In this document: positions 1 through 11,212 of the stretch, piece by piece
Layout: each line of letters starts with the position of its first letter
How positions within the stretch are numbered: the first letter of the stretch is position 1
Assembly (NCBI GenBank): GCA_963680875.1
Contig: OY804584.1
Location: 93,122,031-93,186,030 of the forward strand
DNA: 64,000 nt
Source of the DNA: Bathymodiolus brooksi
Taxonomy: Eukaryota; Mollusca; Bivalvia; Mytilida; Modiolidae
Direction of reading: 5' to 3'
Position numbers and translations under genes: made by a program
Notes under the pieces: model-generated
The model's database searches: none
Told to the model about the DNA's origin: nothing
Seen by the model: only the letters and a program-made list of their open reading frames with translations

Positions 1-429
1 GAATAGTATTTAATATTACCAAGATGAAAAGGGGAGATAATAAATAGTCGTAACAAGTCGAACAAATCCACCTTTTATCATTACTGCATGCTTGACTTTC
101 CTTAGAACGAAACGTTTTGTTTGTAGAACATATTTACTTGTAATCTAAATGTAGAATAATACATGTGATATGTTCAAATCTGTCTTTTTATAATAAATCA
201 ATTGGAATTTAAAACCTTGTTCCACCAATATTTTGATGACATCCATCCTCTCTTTTTATTACACTCTTATAGTATAAAGTTTCTAGTTTTGATATATTTT
301 CCAATTATACATCGGTTACTGAGGATGAAAACATTGAAAACAATTGCACTAATGATAGTTTGAAGACACCAAGCGGGTAATCAGGAGCCGTAAATCGAAG
401 AAGGTCAGTCAATGCCATGAACAATGGAA

Positions 430-900
430 AAAGAAAAAAAACAATGATCTACACAACATTACACAGAAAGCTAAAGATCGAGCAACACGAACCCCATTAG
501 AAACCGGGGGTGAACTCATGTGCTCCTAATGAGGATAATCAGTTACACATGTCGTACCCGTCGTCTTACTCTTGTTACAAGCACAGTAATAAGTCATGAA
601 TGAGGAAAGGATCGGATTGTGATGTGGTAATTTATGATACCAATATTCAGTCACGGTTAACCAGGTTATGGTGGCGACCGTACAACTTTCGAAGTGATGA
701 CTTCAACTTAGCCAATAGGAACCCTTGGTTCCGTAATTTACTAGCAGCAACCCTCCATCAAGGATCATGATAGGGATGTTGCTACATATAAAGGGAAAGC
801 TCACAATGGGAAAATTGAAATCATCTCTTTTGTCGTAAAGTTTTAGTTCTTAATCGAACCTCGCTGTCAATTTCGAGGTATAGGTCAAGGCATGGAGCAG
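430..900 (-). mobile_element. Penelope-like RT element relic, 3' end
   Basis: Read on the minus strand, 640-900 encodes a decayed piece of a reverse transcriptase. A stretch like LDLYLEIDSEVRLRTK is followed by remains of the YDKR region, and then comes a non-coding tail (430-600) of the type that follows these elements elsewhere in the window (for example 33700-33880). The frame is broken by stops and shifts, so it is a pseudogene. Assignment to Penelope-like elements rests on recalled family patterns. The class is probable but not proven. Confidence 0.5.
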
Positions 901-1221
901 ATATATGTGAGTTACAAAATCACCACAATTAACATTATTTAATGAAAGGGCATCATCTATATAGCGGGTGTGAGACTAAATCATGCAGTTGTGTTAATTC
1001 CAAATTTATTTATCAACCATGCGTCCTCATTGGTAAATATGTCGTTTTGCTAAATTTAACAATACAGTTAACAACGTTGTTGTTGAATGACATATATATT
1101 ATGTCCAGATTTAAAAAGAAGAGATAGTCAACTTTTCAAAGTCCATCTTTTTTTTACAGATATCACAATACATATGGTTTATCTATTCAACCTCTAAATA
1201 CCACACCCATCAATATATAAC

Positions 1222-1355
1222 CGCATCGGTGGTGTAATGGTTAGCATGCACGATCTGAGAGCGGTAGATCTTTGGTTCGAGCCCCGCCCTAGTCAAACCA
1301 AAGACTATAAAATTGGTATTTGTTGCTTCTCCGCTAAGCACGCTTCACTAAAGAT
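1222..1355 (+). mobile_element. tRNA-derived SINE, type 1, truncated
   Basis: A tRNA-like head carries an A-box-like GGTGTAATGGTTAGC and a B-box-like GGTTCGAGCCCC. The body ACTATAAAATTGGTATTTG is shared with the longer copy at 11220-11600. The 3' half is missing here. It is a retroposon rather than a working tRNA gene, because the acceptor stem does not pair and the same body follows each copy. Confidence 0.7.
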
Positions 1356-1468
1356 CATCTCTTTCAAAAAAATTATTGATTCAGGTCTGTATACATGGGA
1401 AAATGGAAACTACTGCTCATTACTTGCTGCACTGTCCAAATTATAGATTTATTAGGCTTGGTTTGATT

Positions 1469-1715
1469 CATGGTGCTTAACGCCACCTTCAACAATATTT
1501 CAGCTATATCGTGGCGTCAGTTTTATTGGTGGAGGAAACGAAGTAACCGGAGAAAATCACTTACCTGTCGCAAGTCACTAACAAACTTTATCACATAATG
1601 TTGTATCGAGTACACCTTGCCTGAGCGGGGTTCGAACTTACAACGTTGATGGTGATAGGCACTGATTGCATAGGTAATTGTAAATTCAACTATCATACGA
1701 TCACGACCACGATGG
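1469..1715 (-). mobile_element. tRNA-derived SINE, type 2
   Basis: On the minus strand it has the order seen at 14668, 26650 and 27905: a head with GTGGTCGTGATCGTATG and a GTTCGAAC box, a middle containing TGTGATAAAGTTTGTTAGTG, then a 3' core resembling ATATAGCTGAAATATTGTTG and GGCGTTAAGCACCAT. Copies sit at matching places in units B and C. Confidence 0.7.
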
Positions 1716-2419
1716 TGCCTCAAATTTATTAGGAACGAAACCATATATGGTACCATCGATGCACAGTCTTTATATTTGCAACAGCAGCAAAATGAAAATG
1801 AAAACAGATTGGTATTTGAAACTGTGTCAAAGTATATTGCGAGAACAAAATGATTTGATTGAACAAAAATGTGGAAAGGAATTGAATGCACATATTGGGT
1901 TGTAGACTATGAGGATAGTGTGTGACAGCTCCGTCTGTGTAATTCCGATCTAAATACATGTATATTTTGTTTCAATTTAACCTGCAATTGCCTTTCTACT
2001 CCCCCCAATCATGATAATTCTACTTACCACTCTTGACCTATGTTATCAATATCTAATTAGGGAGACAGATTTACATAAGTTTTATATCTTGTTTTATGAA
2101 TCCCATAGAACATATATATATCTAAATACATGTAATTGTATGCTGAAATTTCATGAAATAAATATTGTTTAAATTAAAACTAACAGGGGCCACCTGAGCG
2201 TCCTTCAGATGCTCAGTGAAGATTGTGATGATATCGATAAATTTACAAAATCAGTTGGAGGTTTAATAATGAAAAGTTAACACTAAAATTCCAAGTGAGT
2301 TTCTGGATTTATTCGAACGTAGTTTTGTACACATAAACCCTTGCTATCAGACAAAAGAATTGCTGTCCTTTGTGGTCTTTTGGGTGGGTTAGGTCTTTTT
2401 TCACAATTTGATATGAATT

Positions 2420-2670
2420 AGGGACCGACCATTTAACTTGAAAGGGGGGGGGGGGGATGAATGGTTTTTTGTTTCGTTCAGAAATTTTTGGTAGAATATT
2501 TATTTTTCCAGAATATAACATTAGGTTATATGACAAAAACTCTGAATCAGATTATTTTTTTTCTACACCAAAATCAGAATATTTTTTTCAGCAACATTGG
2601 GAATCAGAATATTTTTTTCAGGAAAAAAACCATACCCCACCCCTCCTTTCAAGTTAAATGGTCGTTCCCT
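2420..2670 (+). mobile_element. MITE with GGGACCGACC terminal inverted repeats
   Basis: The termini are AGGGACCGACCATTTAACTT at the left and its near reverse complement, ending GGTCGTTCCCT, at the right. Each is followed inward by a long G or C run. The flanks TATGAATT (2412-2419) and TATGAAAT (2671-2678) look like an 8-bp target-site duplication with one mismatch, which would suit a hAT-type element. The interior repeats ATCAGATTATTTT and ATCAGAATATTTT motifs. There is no transposase, so it is non-autonomous. Confidence 0.75.
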
Positions 2671-2755
2671 TATGAAATATGAATTTTACCACTTAGCTCG
2701 ACTTTCGGGGAACGAATCAGTAAACAATAATATCAAATATATATTCGTCTCCAAC

Positions 2756-2996
2756 TAAAAAAATATTCTGATTCCCAATGTTGCTGAAAAAAATATTCTA
2801 GTTTTGGTGGAGAAAAAAAAAATAATCTGATTCAGAGTTTTTGTCATATAACCTAATGTTGAATTCTGGAAAAAAAATTGCGCTTTGCGCGACAAAAAAA
2901 ATAAATATTCTAACTCTTGTGTTGTCCGAAATAAAATTTCTGAACGAAACAAAAAACCATAGCCCCCCCCCCCTTAAAGTTAAATGGTCGGTCCCT
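2756..2996 (-). mobile_element. Same MITE family, truncated, reverse orientation
   Basis: It starts inside the element (AAAAAAATATTCTGATTCCC) and ends with the intact terminus GGTCGGTCCCT at 2996, immediately before LINE sequence. The missing outer end lies in unit B at 37819-37866, next to the upstream half of the same LINE. The left edge at 2756 is therefore a deletion breakpoint, not an insertion edge. Confidence 0.7.
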
Positions 2997-5287
2997 ATGT
3001 AATAGCACAAACAGATGTAATTTAATAAAAGATGTTACCAAAAACATGACGAAGAAGAAAATTTTGGTTAACCAACAAGAAATAATAAATGCTATGCAAA
3101 AACTTAAAAATGGAAAATCAGCTGATGAATATGGCATTACAGCCGAACATATCAAGTATGCAGGAAAAGAAACAATTCACATATATCAAAGCATTTTCAA
3201 CCAAATCTTTGATGAAGGGAAAGTAGCCACCACCTTTAAAACAGGTGTTATATAACACCAGTTCCTAAAAAGGGTAAGGATCTAACCCAAACTACAAATT
3301 ACAGAGGCATTACCGTAACATCTGCTCATGAAAAAGTTTTTGAATATGTATTGGTTGAGAAGGTTAAACTTAAAAGCATCAAACAATCAAATCTACAATT
3401 TGGTTTTACCGAAGGACTTTCACCTAATATGGCAGCGCTTATACTGTCAGAAGTGTGCTCCGAATTAAAAGGAAAAGAAATGATATTTATAAGGGACCGA
3501 CCAGTTAACTTGAAGGGGGAGGGGGGGGGGGGTTATTGTTTTTTGTTTTGTTCAGAATTTTTTTTTCGGACAACACAAGAGTTAGAATATTAATTTTTTC
3601 TGTTGCGAATTTTTTTTCCAGAATTTAACATTAGGTTATATGACAAAAACTCTGAATCAGATTATTTTTTTTTCCTCCACCAAAATCAGAATATTTTTTT
3701 CAGCAACATTGGGAATCAGAATATTTTTTTCCCTAACTACATTGAACAGTCAAAATGAATTTGATGTGGTTAGTCACCAAATCCTATTAGACAAACTCTA
3801 CTATCTGGGACTAGATATTGAATACTGGGACCTTCATGATGGTATCACCTCAACTGTGAAATGGCAAGGGGATACAAGCCTTTCATTCAGTATTGATCAG
3901 GGAGGAAGACAGGGTGAATGTCTGTCCACTCACTTATATGAACAGTACATCAATGAAATACTTTCAGAACTGGAAAAACATAGCATGGGAATATCAATAG
4001 GAAATACATATGCAGGCTGTCCGAGCTGCGCAGATGATATTGTACTTTTATCAAACGACCAAAACGAAATGCAAGAAATGCTTAGCACTGTTTATGATTA
4101 CTCTAGTGACCACAGATTCCTGATTCATCCAATAAAAAGCAATACAATAGTCAAAAGTATCAACAAGCGAAATGGAGAAAGAATACAAGAAACAACCGAA
4201 ATTTTACTTTGGGAAATAACACTATGGAATTTAAATTTGAAACGACGCATCTTGGTCTAAGAAGAACAACGTCTGAAGAAAACAAGATTAATGTTAACGA
4301 CAGGATATCACCAGCAAGAAGGACACTATGCTCTCTGATCAAAACCGGCGTACATGGCACAAATGGACTCAACCCAAGAACATCTTGTAAGATATACCAA
4401 GTTTATGTTGTCCAACGCCTTCTATATGGACTAGAAACTTTAGATCTCCAAAACAAAGATTTAACGGCACTGTGCAGGTTTCATCTTTTTTAAAGCACAT
4501 TGAAACATATTCAATCTCTTGCAAACAGAACAGCAACATCAGCAATCTACTTGCTTCTAGGAGTACTGCCGATAAATGCCGAGCTCCACAAAAGACAGTT
4601 GAGTCTTCTACATTCAATAGCAATGAGTCAAAATAACTCAGTGCGAGAGATCGCATGGAGACAACATACAGCTTCTTTGTTAGAACAACTGACATACTGG
4701 AAATGTATCAACTCCCGTCATTTATCGAAATAATGAATTGTCATTACAACAAAATAGAGTGGAAAAATAAAGTACGAACAGCTATTTCATCTTCTTGGTC
4801 TAATAAACTCAGATCAGATTGCGAAGGAAAATTAACACTAAATTTACCCTCAACAGAAAATCTAAATATTGGAAAAACTCACAACGTTTGGGATACTATT
4901 TTAAATTCTGTAAAGGATGTCAGGAAAGCTGCAACAAAAGTACGCATGCTAACTGGAACATGCATGCTTCAGACCTTAAAAGTTAAATTCAACCAAGCAG
5001 AGGTAGACCCTACATGCCCTATATGTCAACTTGAAACTGAGGACCTTCAACACCTTCTTACAAGTTGTCCGGCATACAGAAACATTAGGAAATCTCATTT
5101 TCAAAATATTAAAGAATATGTGGTTGACAAAATTGGAAGTAGAGTGTGGACTAACTATTTCAATAACCAAAAGACCATCACAGAACTATTGATAGACTGT
5201 CAATGTCTTGTTAAAAGGGACATTCTCCCAGATGACAAAGAATTACTTAGAACAATCGAACCAAATCTAGAGATTACTGCCACCTAA
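2997..5287 (+). pseudogene. LINE (non-LTR) reverse transcriptase, 3' part, broken
   Basis: This is the remains of a LINE ORF2 read in several frames. 3046-3255 gives the fingers region (NAMQKLKNGKSADEYGITAE). 3351-3490 gives a segment with FGFTEGLSPNMAAL. 3745-4260 gives the palm with FDVVSH, the GGRQGE motif and the catalytic-type SCADDIVLLS, where the usual F/Y before ADD is C. 4655-5287 gives the C-terminus with a zinc knuckle CPICQLETEDLQHLLTSC near residues 125-142. It is interrupted by frameshifts, stops and a MITE at 3492-3734. The endonuclease and linker are absent here; the linker is found in unit B. Confidence 0.85.
3492..3734 (+). mobile_element. MITE insertion splitting the LINE RT
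   Basis: The terminus AGGGACCGACCAGTTAACTT and a G run open the element, and the same interior as the copy at 2420 follows. The right terminus is reduced to a short CCCT. RT coding sequence resumes directly after it (LNSQNEFDVVSHQ), so the MITE landed in an already inserted LINE. Confidence 0.75.
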
Positions 5288-5387
5288 TACACATGAAAAG
5301 GATGAACATTACTAATGTCTAGTTAGTGTGTGATAATAAGGGGTAAATCTCTGTGTATGGGCAATCAGCCTTAAATAATACCGTCGT

Positions 5388-5533
5388 ATTATATGACAAA
5401 AACTCTGAATCAGAATATTTATTTTTCCTCCACCCAAATCAGAATATTTTTTTCAGCAACATTGGGAATCAGAATATGTTTTTAGAAAAAAACCATAACC
5501 CCCCTCCCCCTTCAAGTTAAATGGTCGTTCCCT
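5388..5533 (+). mobile_element. MITE fragment (right half)
   Basis: It contains the interior motif ATATGACAAAAACTCTGAAT and the right terminus TTCAAGTTAAATGGTCGTTC but no left terminus. It lies just downstream of the LINE relic. Confidence 0.65.
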
Positions 5534-5549
5534 TATATATATTACATTT

Positions 5550-5775
5550 TAAAAGTAGCATTATGTATGAACATTACTAAAGTAAGGCTACCTAAACCGA
5601 TCGTGTACATAATTTTAGGTTTTTAAAGTAGCATCCTAAACAAACATTTTAAAGTTATTTTAATATAATGCTACTCAAGCCGACCGTATACATTTTTATA
5701 AATTTTAGAAGTAGCATTTTTAAACGAACATTAAGTTATTTTAAAACGCTGCTACTCGTACCAAGTAAAGCACTA
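5550..5775 (+). repeat. Imperfect threefold repeat, ~75-bp unit
   Basis: Three diverged copies of a unit contain AAAGTAGCATT, AAACGAACATT and a CCGACCGTATACAT-like block, each spaced by roughly 75 bases. It follows the MITE fragment. Whether it is the tail of a mobile element is not clear from sequence alone. Confidence 0.45.
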
Positions 5776-5936
5776 AACAGAACTTTTAATTTTAAATATC
5801 GCCGATTAAATATTTAAAATCACGACTTGATGTATATACACTGGACATTATGGTTGCGGATAGTGTTAATTCATATTTTACAAAGGATTTTATGTGTTTT
5901 TAATGTGTACAGATAATATATATTTTATCGTTTCAG

Positions 5937-6116
5937 TCCGAGTGCTCCCAGACAGGAGGGAATTACGAAAGAAGAAGAAGTATCCCATTGAAAATAAAAA
6001 CAACGAAATGTCAACAGACAGGCATACATGTATTCCATTTCCTATTTGCACTTGGCAAGATAATAATTTTAGCACATTTAGCTGCGATCAAACTGAAGTG
6101 CTCATCAACAAATTGA
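5937..6116 (+). CDS. Candidate orphan internal exon, unknown product
   Basis: It is an open stretch of 180 nt (60 codons) bounded by a good acceptor (TTTTATCGTTTCAG) and a strong donor (GTAAGTAAGTAAG). The predicted peptide has a basic run, RRELRKKKKYP, and three cysteines in its second half (HTCIPFPICTW, FSCDQ). I do not recognise it. It lies in sequence found only in unit A, and no partner exon is evident. It may be an exon fragment carried by a mobile element, or chance. Confidence 0.25.
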   Translation, partial: SECSQTGGNYERRRSIPLKIKTTKCQQTGIHVFHFLFALGKIIILAHLAAIKLKCSSTN

Positions 6117-6165
6117 GTAAGTAAGTAAGTTAAGAAATAATTTATGGAATTTGCGCAGATAATGG

Positions 6166-6319
6166 TACCCATATTAAAATCTCCAACAAACTTACCCTTT
6201 CCATAAATTATTTCTATTCTAATAGGACATATACGGTAAATTTTTAATCCACATTCCTTTATAGTGTACCCATATTAAAATCTCCAACAAACTTATCCCT
6301 TCCATAAATTATTTCTATT
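6166..6319 (+). repeat. Direct repeat pair next to a stem-loop
   Basis: The block starting GTACCCATATTAAAATCTCC and ending CCATAAATTATTTCTATT occurs at 6166-6221 and again at 6266-6319. The second copy abuts the inverted repeat at 6320. Confidence 0.6.
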
Positions 6320-6451
6320 ACGTGCTGTTTTGGCTTTGTAAACAAAAGGGTATAATAGAACAGCCAAATACGTCATGATCATCAGCGCGTGTAAGTCATA
6401 ATAAATCGGGGATTTTTATACCCTTTTGTTTACAAAGCCAAAACAGCACGT
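6320..6451. repeat. 132-bp snap-back element, 35-bp inverted repeats
   Basis: The left arm starts ACGTGCTGTTTTGGCTTTGT (6320-6354) and its reverse complement is 6417-6451, with a 62-bp loop. This is the size and form of a small MITE. In unit B a piece of the right arm survives in inverted orientation at about 38083-38131, which helps place the edge of the B rearrangement. Confidence 0.7.
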
Positions 6452-6496
6452 CATATTACAATAAGTAATTTTTATTGAAATAAAGACCTATCTTGC

Positions 6497-6718
6497 ATCA
6501 AATCTATCATGTATCGATCAATGAACAATTAAAAAAGATCTATCATGCATCAATCAATGAACAATTAAAAAATTTCTAGCATGCATCAATCAATGAACAA
6601 TTAAAAAAGATCTATCATGCATCAATCAATGAACAATTAAAAAAAAATTAGCATGCATCAATCAATGAACAATTAAAAAAAATCTATCATGCATCAATCA
6701 ATGAACAATTAAAAAAAA
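6497..6718 (+). repeat. 37-bp minisatellite, about 6 units
   Basis: The unit contains ATCTATCATGCATCAATCAA followed by TGAACAATTAAAAAA. Units alternate between ATCTATCATGC and a TAGCATGC variant. It has no counterpart in unit B. Confidence 0.8.
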
Positions 6719-6899
6719 AAACCCAAAAAACAAGTCAATAAACAAACGATAACCAAATACCATGACATACAAGGGTATATTGACAAACAAACAATGATAT
6801 CCCAGCTGAGGAGAACTGACAGAGTTATCTATCTTTGAATAATATATTCTAATATATCAAATAGTAAAATACCTGTAGAAAAGAAAATTATCTAGTAAT

Positions 6900-7215
6900 T
6901 TATAAGTTTTGCTTCATTGACTGATTTACTAGATACATATTACTTACTCCTAATATAACCACTTTACATATATCTAAATCATGACTAGTTAATAAAAACA
7001 TAAACCTTGCTACATTTGACATAGTAGTAAAAGAAGGTACAATATCAGAAATATTTCTAAATAAAGTTACACGCTCATGAATAAGTTTATCACAATTCAT
7101 GAAGAAATGAAATTCATCCTCCACATCCGCATGGCACAATTGACATATCCTCTGTTCTATTGGTAATTTCAGATAACGACCTTTTTCAATATTTAAATTA
7201 CAATTACTTACACGA
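6900..7215 (-). pseudogene. LINE ORF2 C-terminus, reverse strand
   Basis: The minus strand encodes a typical LINE carboxyl end, NLNIEKGRYLKLPIEQRIC followed by the zinc knuckle CQLCHADVEDEFHFFMNC and then HERVTLFRN. The frame is open to a stop at 6900 but has no upstream RT domain, so it is a truncated 3' fragment. It belongs to a different LINE from the one at 2997-5287, as the knuckle sequence differs. Confidence 0.7.
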
Positions 7216-9190
7216 TTTTTTTATAAAAGGACTGGGAGCTATAAGAGCCAAAATCGGCCCCACCTCAGATGTCGATAAAATGTTCTCCAAAATGTATTCA
7301 CAATATGTGCTTTTTAGAAATAAATACAGTTAGTTAATATGTGCATCTAATTCCTCACAGCAGACCGACAAAGTCAGGTAATGAAAAGCACCGAACGTCA
7401 TTTTTTTCAGAATACAGAACGTACGCATCATTGTATTATAATGCATATCTTTAAAAAACAAAAACAAAAACAAAGCATAATAAAACTCAATAAACAAAGC
7501 ATAAATTTGACTTAATATGCAATGTGGATTGATATCAGGAATACAAACATGTTCCGAAGCTGTATTATGAAATTAAAGTGAACGAATAGTAATGTCGCAA
7601 CGTCACCCATGTTCGACGGTCTCCTGTTTTCGACGGTTTGTTTCACGTGATAAAATCTCTCATTATTTTGATCGCTTCATTTGTCAAAGGTTATATTATG
7701 ATGCTGAAATTGCATGAATGATCTCAAGAAATGTAAGAACTACGTACCACATCTATTATTTCACGTTCAAATTGTATATTTTCGTCACCTTAACAAAGCT
7801 GTAATCATTTAAAAAATATATCTCATACAGACCAATTTTGGTTTCATCGTCAGCTATGACATTGATAATGTACATATTGAGTTCATATCAATTCAAAAAC
7901 TTATTAACATTGATCGTCGAAAACTGGTCGAAATTTTTGTATTAACATTAAAGAAATAATAGATAGATTTATTTGGACAATAGAACTTTGTCATATTTGA
8001 AATTTTTTAAAATACTTTTTTAACCGTAATTTATTCTTAGCGACAACCAATGCGATGATATATTCCAGTACATTTTTACGGACAACCATCGCAAATCTAT
8101 ATAAAAAGTGCCATGGTGCGGGTTGAGAGAAGTCCAATATTTAAAGATCGTTTTTTTATAATATGGAAATATTTTGGGAAATGGTGTGAAGCAAAATGTT
8201 TAATGTGTAACGATTTTAGCTAGGAACCTGTGAGAATTATTTTTGTTTTTTTGATAAACTGATAACAAGCCTTGGAATCAGATATCCCATGGAAAGTGGT
8301 TGTCGATAGATAATTGTTTTACAATCAAGTATTTCATATATATTTATGATGAGAACAAGTTTACAACCATATAATTAATCGTGTAGGTAAATGTGTGTCG
8401 CTGCCATGAGTCTATGCATGATTGTTTTGATTGTCACTAGAAAATTAGGAGATGGTAGATATTGTTTTGCCTTGTGACAAACCAACAACAACACTCCTAA
8501 TAAACTGTTGCTATCAGAATCTGCTGTAAGTTGTCTTTTACGTGTAAGGAGTGTGTCCTTTACATCCCGCGCTAAGGGATGTATTAAATTCGTTCCTCAC
8601 AGCTGTCTGCATATAGTCGGCGTTTTCCTTGAGGAAGCCATTTGTTATTTTATCTATGCCAAATTCGCAGTAATGTTAAGGTTGTCCATCAATTGGAAAT
8701 CCCTAAAAAAAAATTACGTTTTGGTTCAATACACGCGAAAATGCATTTATTTTACTCATTTAAGCCATAAACCAATAAAATTATGTGTGATCTACTCAAA
8801 ATGAAAAAAATAAATATTAGGAATCAATTACAGAGGTCACGTGATCACAATAAAGAGAAAGTAACATTGTGACCAGTAAAACCGAGCACAACAACGGCAT
8901 AGCGATGTCCAATACAAGTAATGAAGGAACCGGCGGATTGAGGATATCCTATTCTTCAAGAAAAGCGCGTGGCAAAGTATTGAATTTCATTTAATTAAAT
9001 GTACGAATAGATTTAAAGGCCAAATATGCAACTTCCCCCCTTTTTCCGAGTTCTATGGGATTTTTCTTGCTACGTTCAATCTCTGTATTCTTTGTCATAT
9101 GAACATATCGTATTTAATGATAAAGTCTGTTTTTTTTACTGTTAAAATTTTTCCAAGATCAGTCTTCGGGATGCCGTTGTTCTATTGCAT
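7216..9190. other. AT-rich region with nothing recognised
   Basis: No open frame with coding character, no splice-bounded exon and no recognisable repeat was found in this stretch. The longest frame (8508-8804) has no family resemblance and is likely chance. The whole stretch is absent from unit B. Confidence 0.6.
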
Positions 9191-9202
9191 TTTATTTTTT
9201 TT

Positions 9203-9850
9203 AAATTCAATTCAATTCAATTCAATTCAATTCAATATCTATTGTCATTTAAATCATAACACAGATTTGTGACAAAATAAAGACAAATATATCTTACAAG
9301 TAAGAAAAATAAAATAAAAATAACACATGCACAATGTATTATGGGTTCCCTGTCCTCAGTTCAAGAGATTGTTTAATGAAGGAACCGATTTGTCCTACTT
9401 GTACCGATGATGATGGGGAAAGAATATATTTAATTTTTTCACCTTCTCCAATATTAGATCTTGAAATATAAGTGGGAGATATTTATTTCTCAGATCAAGA
9501 TTTTTATTACAAACGAAAAGAAAATGGTGTTCATCTTCAATTTGATTGCATACCTGACGAAGTATTTTTTCCCTGGGTATTTTTAAATGCCTTCCCTTTT
9601 CAAACTAGAAGGTTGTGGTCGCTGATTCTAAATTTAGCTATAAGTCTTCATTTTTCAAAATTTTCATGTAACAGATCATTTTCCATGCTCAAATCTCTTT
9701 TTAAATCTTTATATATATATATATTGTTTACTACTATTATCTATTGTGCTAAATTTATTAAGAAAGATATTTTGATAGAAATTTGTCATGCATGTTTTGA
9801 AATGTTTCTTTATTGATTCCATTTTCCAGTTGTAATCCCCACTAAATTCT
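9203..9850 (-). pseudogene. LINE 3' end with (TTGAA)n tail, reverse strand
   Basis: Read on the minus strand, about 9850-9340 is a decayed LINE C-terminus. LIAKFRISDHNL is followed by FEKGRHLKIPREK and then a knuckle-like CNQIEDEHHFLFVC. A 3' UTR follows and the element ends in a short TTGAA microsatellite (AATTC run at 9205-9233). Several stops break it. The microsatellite end is a usual way for non-LTR elements of this type to terminate. Confidence 0.65.
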
Positions 9851-10217
9851 AAATCTTTTATTTCTAAACCAGCTTCCTGCGCAATATATTTAATATATAA
9901 ATGCTAAAAAACGATTATTTTAAAACACTTAAAGGACGTAGGGTTTTTGTAATATCGATTGCGGACGTGTAAATATTCCGGATAAGTTACGTCACAGTAA
10001 ACGTCATGTAATACAATCGTCGTTTTCATTTTCATTTAATAATCAGCGCATTAACAATTTTCCTTAGATACTTGTTTTATAGATGTGCTTTAAAAGCTTC
10101 CTTCTTCACAAATTAATTTGTATTGTTTATCTGCTGAAATATCTAAACAACAACGTTACCGTAGCATTTTACATGTGTAAGCCCTCTCTACAGCTTTTTG
10201 GATGATAACAATAGAAG

Positions 10218-10486
10218 CAGGGCCGTCTTAACAGCATCACGGGCCCCCGGGAAGAGCAGTGCACTGGGGCCGATACCTACACAACCACTCATAGGAACAA
10301 AACTGTAAATGTATATAAAATTAAACATACATTGTGTATATATTGTATTGGTATTTCCAACAAAGTCAGTCAGTTTAAACCTTAGAAAAACATTCAGTAC
10401 GCAACATACATAGAAAAGCATGGGGCCCCTATGCTCGTGGGCCACCGGGCAACTGCCCCACGTGCCCATGCGTTAAAACGGCACTG
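10218..10486. mobile_element. MITE with CAGKGCCGTYTTAAC termini
   Basis: The left end is CAGGGCCGTCTTAAC and the right end is the complement of CAGTGCCGTTTTAACGCATG. Just inside both ends are GC-rich blocks (GGGCCCCCGGG and GGGGCCCC) that stand out against the AT-rich surroundings. No transposase is present and no clear target duplication is seen. Confidence 0.6.
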
Positions 10487-11212
10487 AATACACACATCTC
10501 CTACATCCCTCCAATGTTAATGTTAAAGATTTACAGACCACGCTGGACGCAATGTGATGGTAATACCTCACATGACCCTTTGTGATTGGTCATAGTGAGG
10601 TAAGCGTTGATGCATGTGCGTTTTGTAAATACATGTACTATATATGCACGCGCTACAAAATAGTCCCAAAACTTGAAAACGTAAAATAGTTAAAGCACTT
10701 GGTCTTGCAGTTTCTAAGAAAAAGATTAAATATTAATATGAAAAAGTATGGATAACAGACGACGGACACTAAATGATAATACTTCACTTGGTAGTTTTGG
10801 CTAGTTGGGCTTACAAACATGCTTCATTTCAAATAGGTAAACATCATAAAAATATTAAAAAACCCCAAGAAATAAGGTTTGGTAAATAAGTAATGAAGTG
10901 AGTGATTGTTGTTTAATGCCAAACGAGCAATATGAAGAACTTGATATTTCCAAGAACTCTGGTAAACCTTACAAAAATACTAATTTTGACAAAGAAGTCA
11001 TTCATGTCATCACTGAATATTCCGATAAATGAAGACAATTGTGAATTATCTACTTTATATTGAATACCAAAATTTCAGAAGAATCAGTATTTAGACAGGT
11101 ATATTCTTCTACTTGTTTAATAAAAGAACTATCTATAACTATGACTAAATTTTGCATGCAGTGAAAGGAGGACAACTATCATACTGTGACAAAGTATATT
11201 CACGTGGTAACA

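Noticed and set aside
1222..1295. Possible tRNA gene (A- and B-box present)
   Set aside because: The stem positions do not pair well and the same non-tRNA body follows each copy, so it is a SINE head.
9472..9816. Plus-strand frame of 114 residues
   Set aside because: It is antisense to a recognisable LINE C-terminus on the minus strand.
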